This document shows positions 1 to 9,142 of a stretch of 64,000 bases of DNA, in pieces (position 1 is the stretch's first letter; the number at the start of each line of letters is the position of its first letter). The DNA lies in the NCBI GenBank assembly GCA_024398135.1, contig CP073750.1, forward strand, positions 2,542,001-2,606,000. Reading direction: 5' to 3'. The stretch is from a bacterium SCSIO 12643. GTDB taxonomy: Bacteria > Bacteroidota > Bacteroidia > Flavobacteriales_G > Salibacteraceae. The translations under genes and the position numbers were made by a program. The notes beneath the pieces are model-generated. The model saw only the letters and a program-made list of their open reading frames with translations. It was not told the origin of the DNA and ran no database searches.

Positions 1-1
1 T

Positions 2-973
2 GCATACTGGAAAGAAACGGGAGATATTTCTGTATGGAAAGGTATTGCGCAGGATGCTCTAATTATGAATATAGATGACCTACTTTGTGTTGGTGCTACC
101 GGACCAATAATGTTATCTTCAACTATTGGTCGTAATAAAGGTTTGATTCCGGGAGAGGTGATCAAAGCGATCATTGAGGGAACGGAAGAGCTGATTGAAG
201 ATTTACGTCAGTATGGGGTAGATATTATATCAACTGGTGGAGAAACAGCGGATGTCGGAGATTTGGTAAGAACCATTATTGTGGATTCTACTGTGGTGGC
301 TAGAATGAAGAAGTCTGATGTTGTGGATAATGCCAATATTAAACCTGGGAATGTCATCGTTGGTTTGGCTTCTTTTGGTCAGGCGACATATGAAAAAGAA
401 TACAATGGTGGTATGGGAAGTAATGGATTGACTTCTGCTCGCCATGATGTATTTAATAAAGAAACGGCTGAGAAATACCCGGAAACTTATGATGCATCCA
501 TCGATAATGATTTGGTTTATTCAGGATCAATGGGTTTGACGTCAGAGGTAGAAGATGCACCATTAGATGCGGGTAAGTTGGTGTTGTCACCAACAAGAAC
601 ATATGCACCAGTAATAGCGGCTATTTTAGAAAAGTATAGAGACCAGTTAGATGGTATGGTACATTGTTCAGGAGGAGCACAGACAAAAATTTTACACTTT
701 GTTGGTGAACATCGTGTAATCAAAGACAATTTGTTTGAGGTACCTCCACTATTTAAATTGATCAAAGAGCAGTCAGAGACAGAGTGGAAAGAAATGTATC
801 AGGTGTTTAATATGGGACACCGTATGGAAATCTACACGGATGAAGATACGGCCCAGAAAATAATTGAAATATCAAATTCATTTAATATCCCAGCTCAAAT
901 AGTGGGTAGAGTAGAAGAAGCTGAAAAAAGAGAGCTCATTATTAAATCTGAATTTGGTGAATTTACCTATTAA
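2..973 (+). CDS. purM: PurM-like AIR synthase (phosphoribosylformylglycinamidine cyclo-ligase), 5' truncated by window edge
   Basis: The reading frame is open from the first complete codon (base 2), so the gene starts upstream; about 323 residues are present and roughly 60-70 N-terminal residues are probably missing. The visible part has the AIR synthase-type segments MNIDDLLCVGA, ISTGGETADVGD and the glycine-rich GGMGSNGLTSARHD. PurM closes the imidazole ring, turning FGAM into AIR with ATP in purine synthesis in the cytosol. prfA follows after 12 bases and pyrF after that, an order I know from other Bacteroidota. An ATG at 65 is internal and should not be taken as the start, because conserved-looking sequence precedes it. 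Confidence 0.88.
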   Translation, partial: AYWKETGDISVWKGIAQDALIMNIDDLLCVGATGPIMLSSTIGRNKGLIPGEVIKAIIEGTEELIEDLRQYGVDIISTGGETADVGDLVRTIIVDSTVVARMKKSDVVDNANIKPGNVIVGLASFGQATYEKEYNGGMGSNGLTSARHDVFNKETAEKYPETYDASIDNDLVYSGSMGLTSEVEDAPLDAGKLVLSPTRTYAPVIAAILEKYRDQLDGMVHCSGGAQTKILHFVGEHRVIKDNLFEVPPLFKLIKEQSETEWKEMYQVFNMGHRMEIYTDEDTAQKIIEISNSFNIPAQIVGRVEEAEKRELIIKSEFGEFTY

Positions 974-985
974 AAAGGCTAAGAT

Positions 986-2053
986 ATGATTGAGAAATTA
1001 GAGTTGATTAAAGAGCGGTTTGGAGAAGTTTCTAAAATGATCGTTGATCCGGAAGTTATAGCGGACATGAAGCGTTATGTGAAACTGAACAAGGAATATA
1101 AAAGCTTAGGTAAGATTGTTGAAGAATATGACAAGTACCAGGAGGTCATTGAAAATATTAGTAACAATAAAGAGATCATTGCTACAGAGGATGATCCGGA
1201 ATTTAAGCAAATGGCCGAAGAGGATCTAAAAGAATTAGAACCTCGTAAAGTGGAGTTGGAAGAAAACTTGAAGCAGTTGTTAATTCCTAAAGATCCAGAA
1301 GATGAAAAGAACTGTGTAATGGAATTCCGTGCGGGAACAGGTGGCGATGAAGCATCTATTTTTGCGGGTGATCTGTTTAGAATGTATACCAAGTACTGTG
1401 AAAGTCGTGGTTGGACGGTATCTGTGATGGATGTGAATTACGGGACACAAGGAGGGTACAAAGAGGTAATCATGGAAGTGTCCGGAGAGGATGTGTATGG
1501 TGATTTGAAGTTTGAAGCCGGAGTACACCGTGTGCAACGTGTGCCGCAAACAGAAACCCAGGGTCGGGTGCATACCTCTGCTGCAACGGTAATGGTATTA
1601 CCTGAAGCAGATGAGTTCGATGTAGAGATAAAAACCTCAGATATTAGAAAAGATTTATACTGTGCATCAGGACCTGGTGGGCAATCAGTAAATACAACAT
1701 ATTCAGCGGTTAGATTGACGCATATTCCAACAGGAATTGTCGCGCAATGTCAGGATCAAAAATCACAACCTAGAAACTATGAAAAAGCACTACAGGTTTT
1801 GAGATCAAGAATCTATGACATGGAGCTTCAAAAGAAATTGGAAGCGGATTCTGAGAAAAGAAAAGGAATGGTTTCCAGTGGTGATAGGTCTGCAAAGATT
1901 AGAACCTATAACTATCCGCAAGGACGTGTAACTGATCATAGAATTGGTCTAACGCTTTATAACTTGTCATCGGTTATGGATGGAGACATTCAGAAATTGG
2001 TTGATGAGCTGAAAATAGCAGAGAATGCTGCCAAATTACAAGAAGGAGAATAA
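986..2053 (+). CDS. prfA: Peptide chain release factor 1
   Basis: At 355 residues it has the normal RF1 length. The GGQ motif that triggers peptidyl-tRNA hydrolysis is at residues 231-233, within [11 protein letters not shown]. The codon-reading tripeptide at 187-189 is PQT, which fits the PxT pattern of RF1 (UAA/UAG) and not the SPF of RF2. An acidic coiled N-terminal domain (about 1-110) comes first. The phrase [15 protein letters not shown], in place of the enterobacterial GAGGQHVNTTDSAIR, is what I recall for Bacteroidota. The ATG follows purM by 12 bases and pyrF starts 23 bases after the stop, so the three genes probably share a transcript. Confidence 0.96.
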   Translation: MIEKLELIKERFGEVSKMIVDPEVIADMKRYVKLNKEYKSLGKIVEEYDKYQEVIENISNNKEIIATEDDPEFKQMAEEDLKELEPRKVELEENLKQLLIPKDPEDEKNCVMEFRAGTGGDEASIFAGDLFRMYTKYCESRGWTVSVMDVNYGTQGGYKEVIMEVSGEDVYGDLKFEAGVHRVQRVPQTETQGRVHTSAATVMVLPEADEFDVEIKTSDIRKDLYCASGPGGQSVNTTYSAVRLTHIPTGIVAQCQDQKSQPRNYEKALQVLRSRIYDMELQKKLEADSEKRKGMVSSGDRSAKIRTYNYPQGRVTDHRIGLTLYNLSSVMDGDIQKLVDELKIAENAAKLQEGE

Positions 2054-2076
2054 ACAGAAAAAACCATTCCACTGAG

Positions 2077-2898
2077 ATGACCAGATCAGAATTAGTTGCA
2101 GAGATCAGGAGAAAAAGATCTTTTCTGTGTGTTGGACTAGATACAGATATTAATAGAATTCCGAAACATTTATTAGATTCAGAAGATCCAATATTTGAAT
2201 TTAATAAAATGATCATAGATGCTACCAAAGATTATTGTGTCGCATATAAACCAAATATTGCTTTTTACGAAAGTTTGGGTGAAGTTGGTTGGAAGAGTTT
2301 GAAGAAAACCTTGGACTATATTCCGGATAATATCTTCACTATAGCAGATGCTAAAAGAGGAGATATTGGGAATACTTCAAAACTATATGCCAGAGCATTT
2401 TTTGAAACCCAAGATTTTGATTCGATCACGGTAGCTCCATATATGGGAGAAGATTCAGTAACACCATTTTTGTCATATGAGAATAAATGGGTGATTTTAC
2501 TAGCACTAACTTCAAATAAAGGCGCATTAGATTTTCAGCAACAAGAATTGCAAAGTGGAGGTAAAGTATTTGAGAAAGTATTGACTGTTTCTGCGCAGTG
2601 GGGATCAGATGAAAATATGATGTATGTGGTTGGTGCGACTCGTGGAGAAGATATTGGTGAAGTGAGAAAGCATGTACCCAATCATTTTTTCTTAGTGCCG
2701 GGAGTTGGTGCGCAAGGAGGAAGCCTGGAAGAGGTTGTCAAGTTTGGAATGAATAAGGATTGTGGTTTATTGGTGAATTCTTCACGAGGAATTATTTATG
2801 CATCCGATAAGGAAGATTTTGCAGTACAAGCCGGAAAAGAAGCTGAGAAAATTCAAATTCAAATGGCTTCATATCTAAAAGAATACGGGATGATATAA
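2077..2898 (+). CDS. pyrF: Orotidine 5'-phosphate decarboxylase (type 2, long form)
   Basis: The protein decarboxylates OMP to UMP, the last step of de novo pyrimidine synthesis. The catalytic DAKRGD signature is at residues 91-96 within [11 protein letters not shown], with Lys93 as the catalytic lysine. The C-terminal phosphate-binding segment VPGVGAQGG and the SSRGIIYAS stretch are also present. At 273 residues it belongs to the longer subfamily 2, not the roughly 230-residue E. coli type. It is the third gene of the purM-prfA-pyrF run. A strong inverted repeat begins right after its stop. Confidence 0.95.
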   Translation: MTRSELVAEIRRKRSFLCVGLDTDINRIPKHLLDSEDPIFEFNKMIIDATKDYCVAYKPNIAFYESLGEVGWKSLKKTLDYIPDNIFTIADAKRGDIGNTSKLYARAFFETQDFDSITVAPYMGEDSVTPFLSYENKWVILLALTSNKGALDFQQQELQSGGKVFEKVLTVSAQWGSDENMMYVVGATRGEDIGEVRKHVPNHFFLVPGVGAQGGSLEEVVKFGMNKDCGLLVNSSRGIIYASDKEDFAVQAGKEAEKIQIQMASYLKEYGMI

Positions 2899-2906
2899 GT
2901 TAAAGA

Positions 2907-2950
2907 TTTTTGGGAGCGTCATAAATTATATACTTTTATGACGCCCAAAA
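2907..2950 (+). terminator. Long hairpin between pyrF and the DUF2851 gene
   Basis: TTTTGGGaGCGTCATAAA at 2907-2924 pairs with TTTATGACGCCCAAAA at 2935-2950, with one bulged A and a loop of about 10 bases. Flanking GTTAA (2899) and TTAAC (about 2953-2957) extend the symmetry to the edges of the intergenic region. It probably terminates the purM-prfA-pyrF transcript. It has no strong U-run, and its right arm ends 9 bases before the next start codon, so it could instead affect translation of the next gene. Confidence 0.6.
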
Positions 2951-2959
2951 ACTTAACTT

Positions 2960-4237
2960 ATGACAGAAGAATTCTTATACCATATTTGGAAGTATAAACT
3001 ATTTAACCTTAATAATCTTAAAACAACATTTGGAGAATCTATTCGGATTCAATCTGTAGGTAGAAGAAACAATGAATCTGGCCCGGATTTTATTGATGCC
3101 CAAATTCAAATTGACAATGTCCTATGGATTGGACTGGTAGAGATACATGTAAATGCATCTGATTGGTGGAAACATAAACATCAATTAGATCCTATATATC
3201 AAAAAGTGATTTTACATGTCGTATGGAATTACGACAAAGATGTATTTGATTGTAACGAGAATAAAATTCCTGTTTTAGAATTAAAAGGTAGGGTGTCAAA
3301 ATCCCTAGTATCGACTTTTTACAAGAAAGGAAATCCAGTTGATAGTTTCGTGTGTAGTGGATTAACACATTACTTAAATGACTTTGAAACACAAAATTGG
3401 TTGAGCAGACTATTGGTTGATCGATTGGAGAAGAAAGTCAAAATTATTGAGCAGGTATATCAACATTTTAAAGGAGATTGGTCTCAAACCTTTTATAATA
3501 TGTTATTGAAGAATCTGGGCTTTAAAGTAAATGCATTACCCATGCAATTAATGGGGCAAAATGTGCCGTTTCGAATTTTACTGAAATCTAGTGATCATTT
3601 AGAAAGGTTAGAAGCAATTCTTCTTGGGTGCGGAGGTTTTCTAGAAGGAAAAATGGAGGACGAATATGCGTATCAACTCCAAAAAGAATTTAAACATCAA
3701 CAACATAAATATGAATTGGTGATTTTAGATAAAAGCTTGTGGAAATTGGGTAAAGTGCGGCCTGGTAACTTTCCGCAGATTCGCTTATCTCAATTGGCAC
3801 GAATCATTCATGATTATGGTGATTTGTTTCAAAAGTTCATCCGAGATTTTAAAATAGATATGGACTTAAATGAACTTAATGTAAAAGCTACTGATTATTG
3901 GGATACACATTATACATTCGGAGAAGTGTCTTCAAGAAAAGAAAAAAGGTTAGGACGTAATTCTGTACAGAATATTTTGATCAATACTGTGGCGCCAATG
4001 CTCTTCTTTTATGGTAAAGAAATGGGTGCGCATTTTTATCAGGAACTGTCTATAGATTTATTAGAAAGATTACCAGGAGAAAACAATTCGATAATAAAAG
4101 CCTGGGAGGAAAACAATATTTTTGCAAAGCAAGCGTCAATTGGTCAGGCGCTCATTGAGTTAACTCATACTTATTGTGACAGAAAAAAGTGTTTAGAGTG
4201 TGGGATCGGTATTCAGATTTTAAGACGAGGAGTTTAA
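2960..4237 (+). CDS. DUF2851 family protein
   Basis: This 425-residue protein starts MTEEFLYHIWKYKLFN and continues with LVEIHVNASDWWKHKHQ, both of which I recognise from the Bacteroidota family DUF2851. The C-terminus carries a cysteine group (CDRKKCLECGIG) that could bind metal. No signal peptide or membrane segment is visible, so it is probably cytosolic. The conserved E and HxxxxxWW residues near 60-75 look nuclease-like to me, but I cannot assign a function. It directly follows the pyrF hairpin and is followed by a separate pspC gene. Confidence 0.8.
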   Translation: MTEEFLYHIWKYKLFNLNNLKTTFGESIRIQSVGRRNNESGPDFIDAQIQIDNVLWIGLVEIHVNASDWWKHKHQLDPIYQKVILHVVWNYDKDVFDCNENKIPVLELKGRVSKSLVSTFYKKGNPVDSFVCSGLTHYLNDFETQNWLSRLLVDRLEKKVKIIEQVYQHFKGDWSQTFYNMLLKNLGFKVNALPMQLMGQNVPFRILLKSSDHLERLEAILLGCGGFLEGKMEDEYAYQLQKEFKHQQHKYELVILDKSLWKLGKVRPGNFPQIRLSQLARIIHDYGDLFQKFIRDFKIDMDLNELNVKATDYWDTHYTFGEVSSRKEKRLGRNSVQNILINTVAPMLFFYGKEMGAHFYQELSIDLLERLPGENNSIIKAWEENNIFAKQASIGQALIELTHTYCDRKKCLECGIGIQILRRGV

Positions 4238-4309
4238 AAATTGTAAAGTCTTATAATTATGTTTTAAAATTTCCTGAATAATCTTTATTTTGAAACGAGA
4301 TTTATAGCC

Positions 4310-4531
4310 ATGGTAAAACGGATGATAAAAGAAATAGAACTTCGCGCATTTGGAGTATGCGATTGGTGGGGTGAAAAGCTAAATATTGATACCAATAGTA
4401 TTCGCGTGTATTTTATTTACTTGTCATTTTTAACTCTGGGTTCCCCATTGGTTATATATTTGATGATGGCCTTTATATTGAAAAACAAAAACTGGTTTAA
4501 ATATAAGCGCACAACAATCTGGGAGTTTTAA
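4310..4531 (+). CDS. PspC-domain small membrane protein
   Basis: This 73-residue protein consists of a single PspC-type domain. A short amphipathic N-terminus (FGVCDWWGEKLNIDTNSIR) is followed by a hydrophobic segment of about 25 residues (VYFIYLSFLTLGSPLVIYLM). PspC domains sit in the inner membrane and in Proteobacteria take part in the phage-shock response; here there is no pspA/pspB nearby, so only the fold can be claimed. The stop is 3 bases before the GTG start of the channel gene, suggesting co-translation. Confidence 0.8.
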   Translation: MVKRMIKEIELRAFGVCDWWGEKLNIDTNSIRVYFIYLSFLTLGSPLVIYLMMAFILKNKNWFKYKRTTIWEF

Positions 4532-4534
4532 TAA

Positions 4535-5548
4535 GTGACAATCGCATTTAAATATTTTAAGGAGCTATACTTCTCGCTCTTCCTATTGTCTATGGTTATT
4601 ATAACCGGGGTAATGGGATATATGGTTATTGAAGACTACAATTTAGTAGATGCATTTTATATGACTATTATAACCGTTTCTACGGTGGGATTTAAAGAAG
4701 TGCAACCTTTATCTGTAGAAGGTAGAATTTTTACATCATTTTTGATTATTTTCAGCTTTGGTATTTTTGCCTATACAGTTAGTTATATTACCAGATATAT
4801 TGTTAACGGAGATTTACAGAATTACTTTAAAAACTACAAAGTGGACGCATACATCGATAGAATTTCAGACCATGTAATTGTATGTGGTTATGGCCGTAAT
4901 GGAGCTCAGGCAGTAAAAACCCTTTTGGCTTACGGCAAAGAATGTGTTATTATCGAAAATAACGATGATATTCTGGCGCGTTTAAAGGAGGCAAATTTGC
5001 TTTATATTAAAGGAGATGCAACTGCCGAGAAGACTTTGATTCGTGCAGGAATCAAGCGTGCAAAGTCAATTATTTCGACTTTACCAAATGATGCTGCTAA
5101 TGTTTTTGTGGTATTAACAGCAAGAGAATTAGCCACGAATATTCATATTATTAGTCGCGCATCTGAAGATAGTTCTGAAAAGAAACTCAGAATTGCGGGT
5201 AGTGATAATGTAATTATGCCGGATAAAGTGGGTGGTGCACATATGGGATCGTTGGTAGTTACTCCGGATGTATATGAGTTCTTAGATCATATTTCGGTCA
5301 TGGGGTCTAATGAGGTAAACCTGGAAGAAATCGCATATAAGAATATTCCTACCCAGTTTCATGGAAAGACCCTTGAGGAATTAGATAAAAGTTATGATTC
5401 AGGTTGTTTGATTATTGGATTTAGAACCCCTGAAGGCGACTATAAAGTAAACCCAAGTAGAGAATTAGTACTTGTTCCGGGATGTAAAATATTTGTACTG
5501 GGAACACAAAGTCAGATTCGTCAAATCAATACCCTCTTTCAGATATAA
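4535..5548 (+). CDS. Two-TM potassium channel with RCK/TrkA domains
   Basis: The protein has 337 residues: TM1 (about 11-32), a pore loop with T50-V-G-F-K54 at the selectivity-filter position, TM2 (about 65-90), an RCK/TrkA-N Rossmann domain starting at VIVCGYGRNGAQAV (about 113-127), and a TrkA-C domain (about 250-337). This is the MthK-like layout of a ligand-gated K+ channel of the inner membrane. The filter reads TVGFKE, not TVGYGD or TVGFGE, so the second glycine is a lysine. The start is GTG, three bases after the pspC stop; a later Met would cut into TM1. The epimerase gene starts three bases after its stop. Confidence 0.87.
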   Translation: MTIAFKYFKELYFSLFLLSMVIITGVMGYMVIEDYNLVDAFYMTIITVSTVGFKEVQPLSVEGRIFTSFLIIFSFGIFAYTVSYITRYIVNGDLQNYFKNYKVDAYIDRISDHVIVCGYGRNGAQAVKTLLAYGKECVIIENNDDILARLKEANLLYIKGDATAEKTLIRAGIKRAKSIISTLPNDAANVFVVLTARELATNIHIISRASEDSSEKKLRIAGSDNVIMPDKVGGAHMGSLVVTPDVYEFLDHISVMGSNEVNLEEIAYKNIPTQFHGKTLEELDKSYDSGCLIIGFRTPEGDYKVNPSRELVLVPGCKIFVLGTQSQIRQINTLFQI

Positions 5549-5551
5549 AAG

Positions 5552-6463
5552 ATGAGAGTAGTTTGGGTAACTGGAACCAATGGGTTTATAGGTTCCCATG
5601 TGGTTGAAAGACTAATCTCTGAAAAATCGTATCATGTGGTTGGACTTTCTAAAGGAGAAAATAGATTAAGTTCTATCCCGGAATTGGAATATTTTGAAAT
5701 TGATTTATCAACTGATTTTGACTCGAAAGTTACAGAGTTGCTCCCTCAGCCTGATATTATTGTTCACTGTGCAGCAATATCTCAGGTAGATCTTTGTGAA
5801 CGCGATCCTGGATTATGTGAAAGTATAAATGTAGTTGCGACTGAGAAGCTAGTAAAGATTGCTAAAGAGTATCAGGCACAGTTTATATTTTTCTCTTCTG
5901 ATTTTGTTTTTGATGGAAGCAAAAAAGAAATTCATGAACATGATCAAACAACCCCGATAAGTGTATACGGTAGGAGTAAAGAAAAAGCAGAATATCTGGT
6001 TCAGAGTTCTGGATTAAAATGGAGTATCATACGTCCGGTTTTGGTGTACGGATATTCGCGTGCTGCATCCCGAAATAATATCTTTTCATGGGTATATACA
6101 GCGTTACGAAACGAGGAGAAGCTGCAAATTGTAAATGATCAATTTCGTACGCCTACTTTTGTTATGGATGTGGTGGAATTGGTAAGTGGGATTTTAAATA
6201 AAAAGAGTACAGGGATTTATCATATAGGAGGAAATGATGTGGTGTCTGTATGTGATTTTGCTCAGTACATTGCTGTTGCTTCTGGTGTAGACGAAGAATT
6301 AATACAACCGAAGTCAAGTGATTTAGTAAGTGGTGGAAAATTAAGACCTCAATATTCCTGTGTAAATAACTCTAAGATTAATAAAGAGTTTCAAATGACT
6401 CCATTAGGATTCAAAGAAGGAATTTTAAAGGCGATTCAGCAGATTGAAAATCGTGGTAGATAA
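5552..6463 (+). CDS. NAD-dependent epimerase / dTDP-4-dehydrorhamnose reductase-like SDR
   Basis: This is an extended SDR of 303 residues. The N-terminal nucleotide-binding motif TGTNGFIGSHV is at about 6-16, and the active-site YxxxK (YGRSK) follows SVYG at about 140-145. VHCAAISQVDLCERDP and the DQFRTPTF segment resemble RmlD/GalE-type enzymes that act on nucleotide sugars. No other sugar-biosynthesis genes adjoin it, so the substrate is unknown. It lies three bases after the channel gene and ends the pspC-channel-epimerase run. Confidence 0.82.
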   Translation: MRVVWVTGTNGFIGSHVVERLISEKSYHVVGLSKGENRLSSIPELEYFEIDLSTDFDSKVTELLPQPDIIVHCAAISQVDLCERDPGLCESINVVATEKLVKIAKEYQAQFIFFSSDFVFDGSKKEIHEHDQTTPISVYGRSKEKAEYLVQSSGLKWSIIRPVLVYGYSRAASRNNIFSWVYTALRNEEKLQIVNDQFRTPTFVMDVVELVSGILNKKSTGIYHIGGNDVVSVCDFAQYIAVASGVDEELIQPKSSDLVSGGKLRPQYSCVNNSKINKEFQMTPLGFKEGILKAIQQIENRGR

Positions 6464-6512
6464 GTTATTCCGAATTAGATTGGGGTAATTGAAGATTTCT
6501 CAGATAGATATT

Positions 6513-6520
6513 TATATTTG
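6513..6520 (+). promoter_or_regulatory. Candidate -7 element (TATATTTG) before the AGCS symporter gene
   Basis: TATATTTG matches the Bacteroidota -7 consensus TAnnTTTG and lies 17 bases before the ATG at 6538. I see no TTTG at the expected 18-21 base distance upstream, so support is moderate. Confidence 0.45.
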
Positions 6521-6537
6521 ACGATATAATTTTTTTT

Positions 6538-8061
6538 ATGAAAAACACTATAAGTTTATTATTGGTTACCCTTGGTAGTATCACTACTGTATTTGCTCAA
6601 GAAGCTTCTGATGAAAAAAATATTGGACAGATAATTGACTCCTGGTTTGCACCAATTGTAGATGTTTTAGCGGTAGTGTTTTTCGCAGACCCTTTGAAAT
6701 TATTGGGTATTGATATAGGCGCAGATGTGCCATTCATTGTGGTATGGCTGGTTTTCGGAGCGGTGTTCTTTACCTTTAAAATGAGGTTCATCAATTTTAG
6801 AGGATTTAAACATTCAATCCAGTTGGTTCAGGGGAAATTTGATGACCCAAATGACAAAGGAGAGGTGTCGCATTTTCAAGCATTAACTACAGCGCTTTCA
6901 GCTACTGTAGGGTTGGGAAATATAGCGAGTGTAGCAGTAGCCATAACAATAGGAGGTCCCGGAGCAACTTTTTGGATGATTCTGGCTGGATTATTAGGGA
7001 TGTCTACAAAATTCACGGAATGTACCCTGGGAGTAAAATACAGAGAAATTCACGAAGATGGAAGTATTTCAGGTGGTCCAATGTATTATCTAACCAAAGG
7101 ACTCAATAGACGTAATATGGAAATGCTAGGTAAAGCTTTGGCTTTATTATTTGCGGTATTAGCTGTACTAGCTTCTTTCGGGGGTGGAAATATGTTTCAA
7201 TCTAATCAGGCTTTTTCACAGATGGCCGGACAGCTACCTGCTATTGCGGAGTATGGATTTTGGTTCGGATTAGGAATGGCCATTTTAGTAGGAGTTGTGA
7301 TCATTGGTGGAATTCAATCCATCGCTAAAGTAACAGAGAAGATTGTTCCATTTATGGCTTTCCTTTATGTAATCTCTGCAATTATCATTTTGGGAATGAA
7401 TTACGATAGAATATTTGACGCATTTGGGTTAATCATTCAAGGTGCTTTTGCTCCTGATTCTATTGCTGGTGGTTTTGTAGGTGTGTTAATGACCGGTTTT
7501 AAAAGAGCATCATTTTCCAATGAAGCTGGAGTAGGTTCAGCTGCAATTGCTCACTCTGCGGTGAAAACACACGAGCCTGTAAGTGAAGGTTTCGTGGCAT
7601 TATTGGAGCCGTTTATTGATACAGTGATTATTTGTACCATGACGGCATTGGTGATTATCATAACCGGACAATATCAAAATGTAGGTCTAGAAGGTGCGCA
7701 ATTAACATCTGCTGCATTCGAAAGTGCTTTTAATTGGTTCCCGATGGTACTGGCAGTGGCCGTGTTCTTGTTTGCATTTTCTACGATGATTTCTTGGTCC
7801 TATTACGGATTAAAAGCATGGACGTACTTATTTGGAGAGTCAAAACTTTCAGAAAATACGTATAAAATGATTTTCTTGGTGTTTGTTGTGGTTGGAGCTT
7901 CTACCTCTATGAGTGCGGTGATTACATTTTCAGATATGATGATTCTGGCTATGGCTTTCCCTAATATTATAGGTTTGTTGATTATGTCGTCTGAAGTTCG
8001 AGAAGACTTAAGAGTTTATGTGTATAAGGTGAAAACCGGTGTAATAAAACAATTTAAATAG
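6538..8061 (+). CDS. Alanine/glycine:cation symporter (AGCS family)
   Basis: This 507-residue transporter probably imports alanine or glycine with Na+ across the inner membrane. The family signature region is clear: ALSATVGLGNIASVAVAI, IGGPGATFWM, EDGSISGGPMYYL, and later FSNEAGVGSAAIAHSAV. At least ten hydrophobic segments are visible. It is longer than many AGCS members because of an N-terminal leader ending FAQEASDEK that looks like a signal peptide, then a short extra segment before the core. It stands alone between the epimerase and the HHH gene, with its own candidate -7 element. Confidence 0.92.
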   Translation: MKNTISLLLVTLGSITTVFAQEASDEKNIGQIIDSWFAPIVDVLAVVFFADPLKLLGIDIGADVPFIVVWLVFGAVFFTFKMRFINFRGFKHSIQLVQGKFDDPNDKGEVSHFQALTTALSATVGLGNIASVAVAITIGGPGATFWMILAGLLGMSTKFTECTLGVKYREIHEDGSISGGPMYYLTKGLNRRNMEMLGKALALLFAVLAVLASFGGGNMFQSNQAFSQMAGQLPAIAEYGFWFGLGMAILVGVVIIGGIQSIAKVTEKIVPFMAFLYVISAIIILGMNYDRIFDAFGLIIQGAFAPDSIAGGFVGVLMTGFKRASFSNEAGVGSAAIAHSAVKTHEPVSEGFVALLEPFIDTVIICTMTALVIIITGQYQNVGLEGAQLTSAAFESAFNWFPMVLAVAVFLFAFSTMISWSYYGLKAWTYLFGESKLSENTYKMIFLVFVVVGASTSMSAVITFSDMMILAMAFPNIIGLLIMSSEVREDLRVYVYKVKTGVIKQFK

Positions 8062-8182
8062 GCATTGTTTAGAATACATTCTTATTGTTAACCCTAACAT
8101 TTGATCATATTCTATAAAGTGTTATTTTAGAGCTTGCTTAGTTCAAGGTTGAAAAGCCACTTAATTCTTAAAATAACTCTGT

Positions 8183-9115
8183 ATGGAAGGAAATTGGAAA
8201 GACCTCTTCTATTTTCATAGAAGGGAGCGAAATGGGATTTTCGTATTATCAACTATTATTCTTTTGTTATTACTATTTCAATGCTTTATGCCATTACTGG
8301 TAGATAAAAGGTTGGAGAAGGATACGCAATATCTGGAAGCATATTGGGCGCAATTGAAAAAAGACTCTCTGGCTTATCGTCAAAAGTTAGAAGCTAAAAA
8401 GGCAGTGAGGTATCAGGAAAGAATAAAACAGTCTGTTGTTTCAAATAGCATGAAGGAGGAATTTAACCCCAACACATCAACTGTCGAAAATTGGATGCAA
8501 TTTGATTTAACCCAAAAGCAAGCAGAATCTATACTGAGGTACATTGATAAGGGAGGTGTATTTAAAGAGAAAAAAGATATACTTAAGCTATATGTGATTG
8601 ATCAGGAGAAATATGTGCAAATAGAACCATTTCTTAAAATAGTTCACGCTGAAAAAAAAGAAAAGCCATCTTTCAACTTAAAACAAGATTCAGATAAGGT
8701 GGTACAAAAAAGAATAGAGATTTTGGTAGAATTAAATAGTGCGGATACTACAGCGCTTAAAAAGTTAAAGGGTATAGGTAGTTATTATGCAACAAGAATT
8801 GTAAAGTATAGAGATCAATTGGGCGGTTTTTATGGAGTGCATCAATTGTTTGAAATTGAACGAATGAGAGAAGAAACGGTGGTGAGTATTCTGGATCAGG
8901 TTACCGTTGATACTAATTTGATTAGGAAACTGCATTTAAACTCTGATTCAGCTGTTAGGATGGTAAAACATCCGTACATCACGTGGAATATGGCAATTCG
9001 GATTCAGGATTTTCGCGATTTTCATAAGAAGTATAAATCAGCACATGACCTCGTCAAAAATGGGTTGCTCAATGAAGAATTATATAGTAAACTTGTACCA
9101 TACTTAGAATTATAG
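8183..9115 (+). CDS. Helix-hairpin-helix protein with N-terminal membrane anchor (ComEA-like)
   Basis: The 310-residue protein has a cytosolic start, one TM helix (about 18-37), a charged linker, and then several helix-hairpin-helix repeats: TQKQAESILRYIDKGGVF (about 110), LNSADTTALKKLKGIGSYYA (about 188), and a third near 265. The GIGSYYATRIVKYR part is a standard non-specific DNA-binding HhH. Membrane-anchored HhH proteins of this kind resemble ComEA, a DNA receptor for uptake, and a comEC gene lies elsewhere in the window (36951-39071), but the two are not linked. A role in transformation is inference. Confidence 0.75.
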   Translation: MEGNWKDLFYFHRRERNGIFVLSTIILLLLLFQCFMPLLVDKRLEKDTQYLEAYWAQLKKDSLAYRQKLEAKKAVRYQERIKQSVVSNSMKEEFNPNTSTVENWMQFDLTQKQAESILRYIDKGGVFKEKKDILKLYVIDQEKYVQIEPFLKIVHAEKKEKPSFNLKQDSDKVVQKRIEILVELNSADTTALKKLKGIGSYYATRIVKYRDQLGGFYGVHQLFEIERMREETVVSILDQVTVDTNLIRKLHLNSDSAVRMVKHPYITWNMAIRIQDFRDFHKKYKSAHDLVKNGLLNEELYSKLVPYLEL

Positions 9116-9142
9116 CAAGGATAATTTCAATTACGAATAAAC

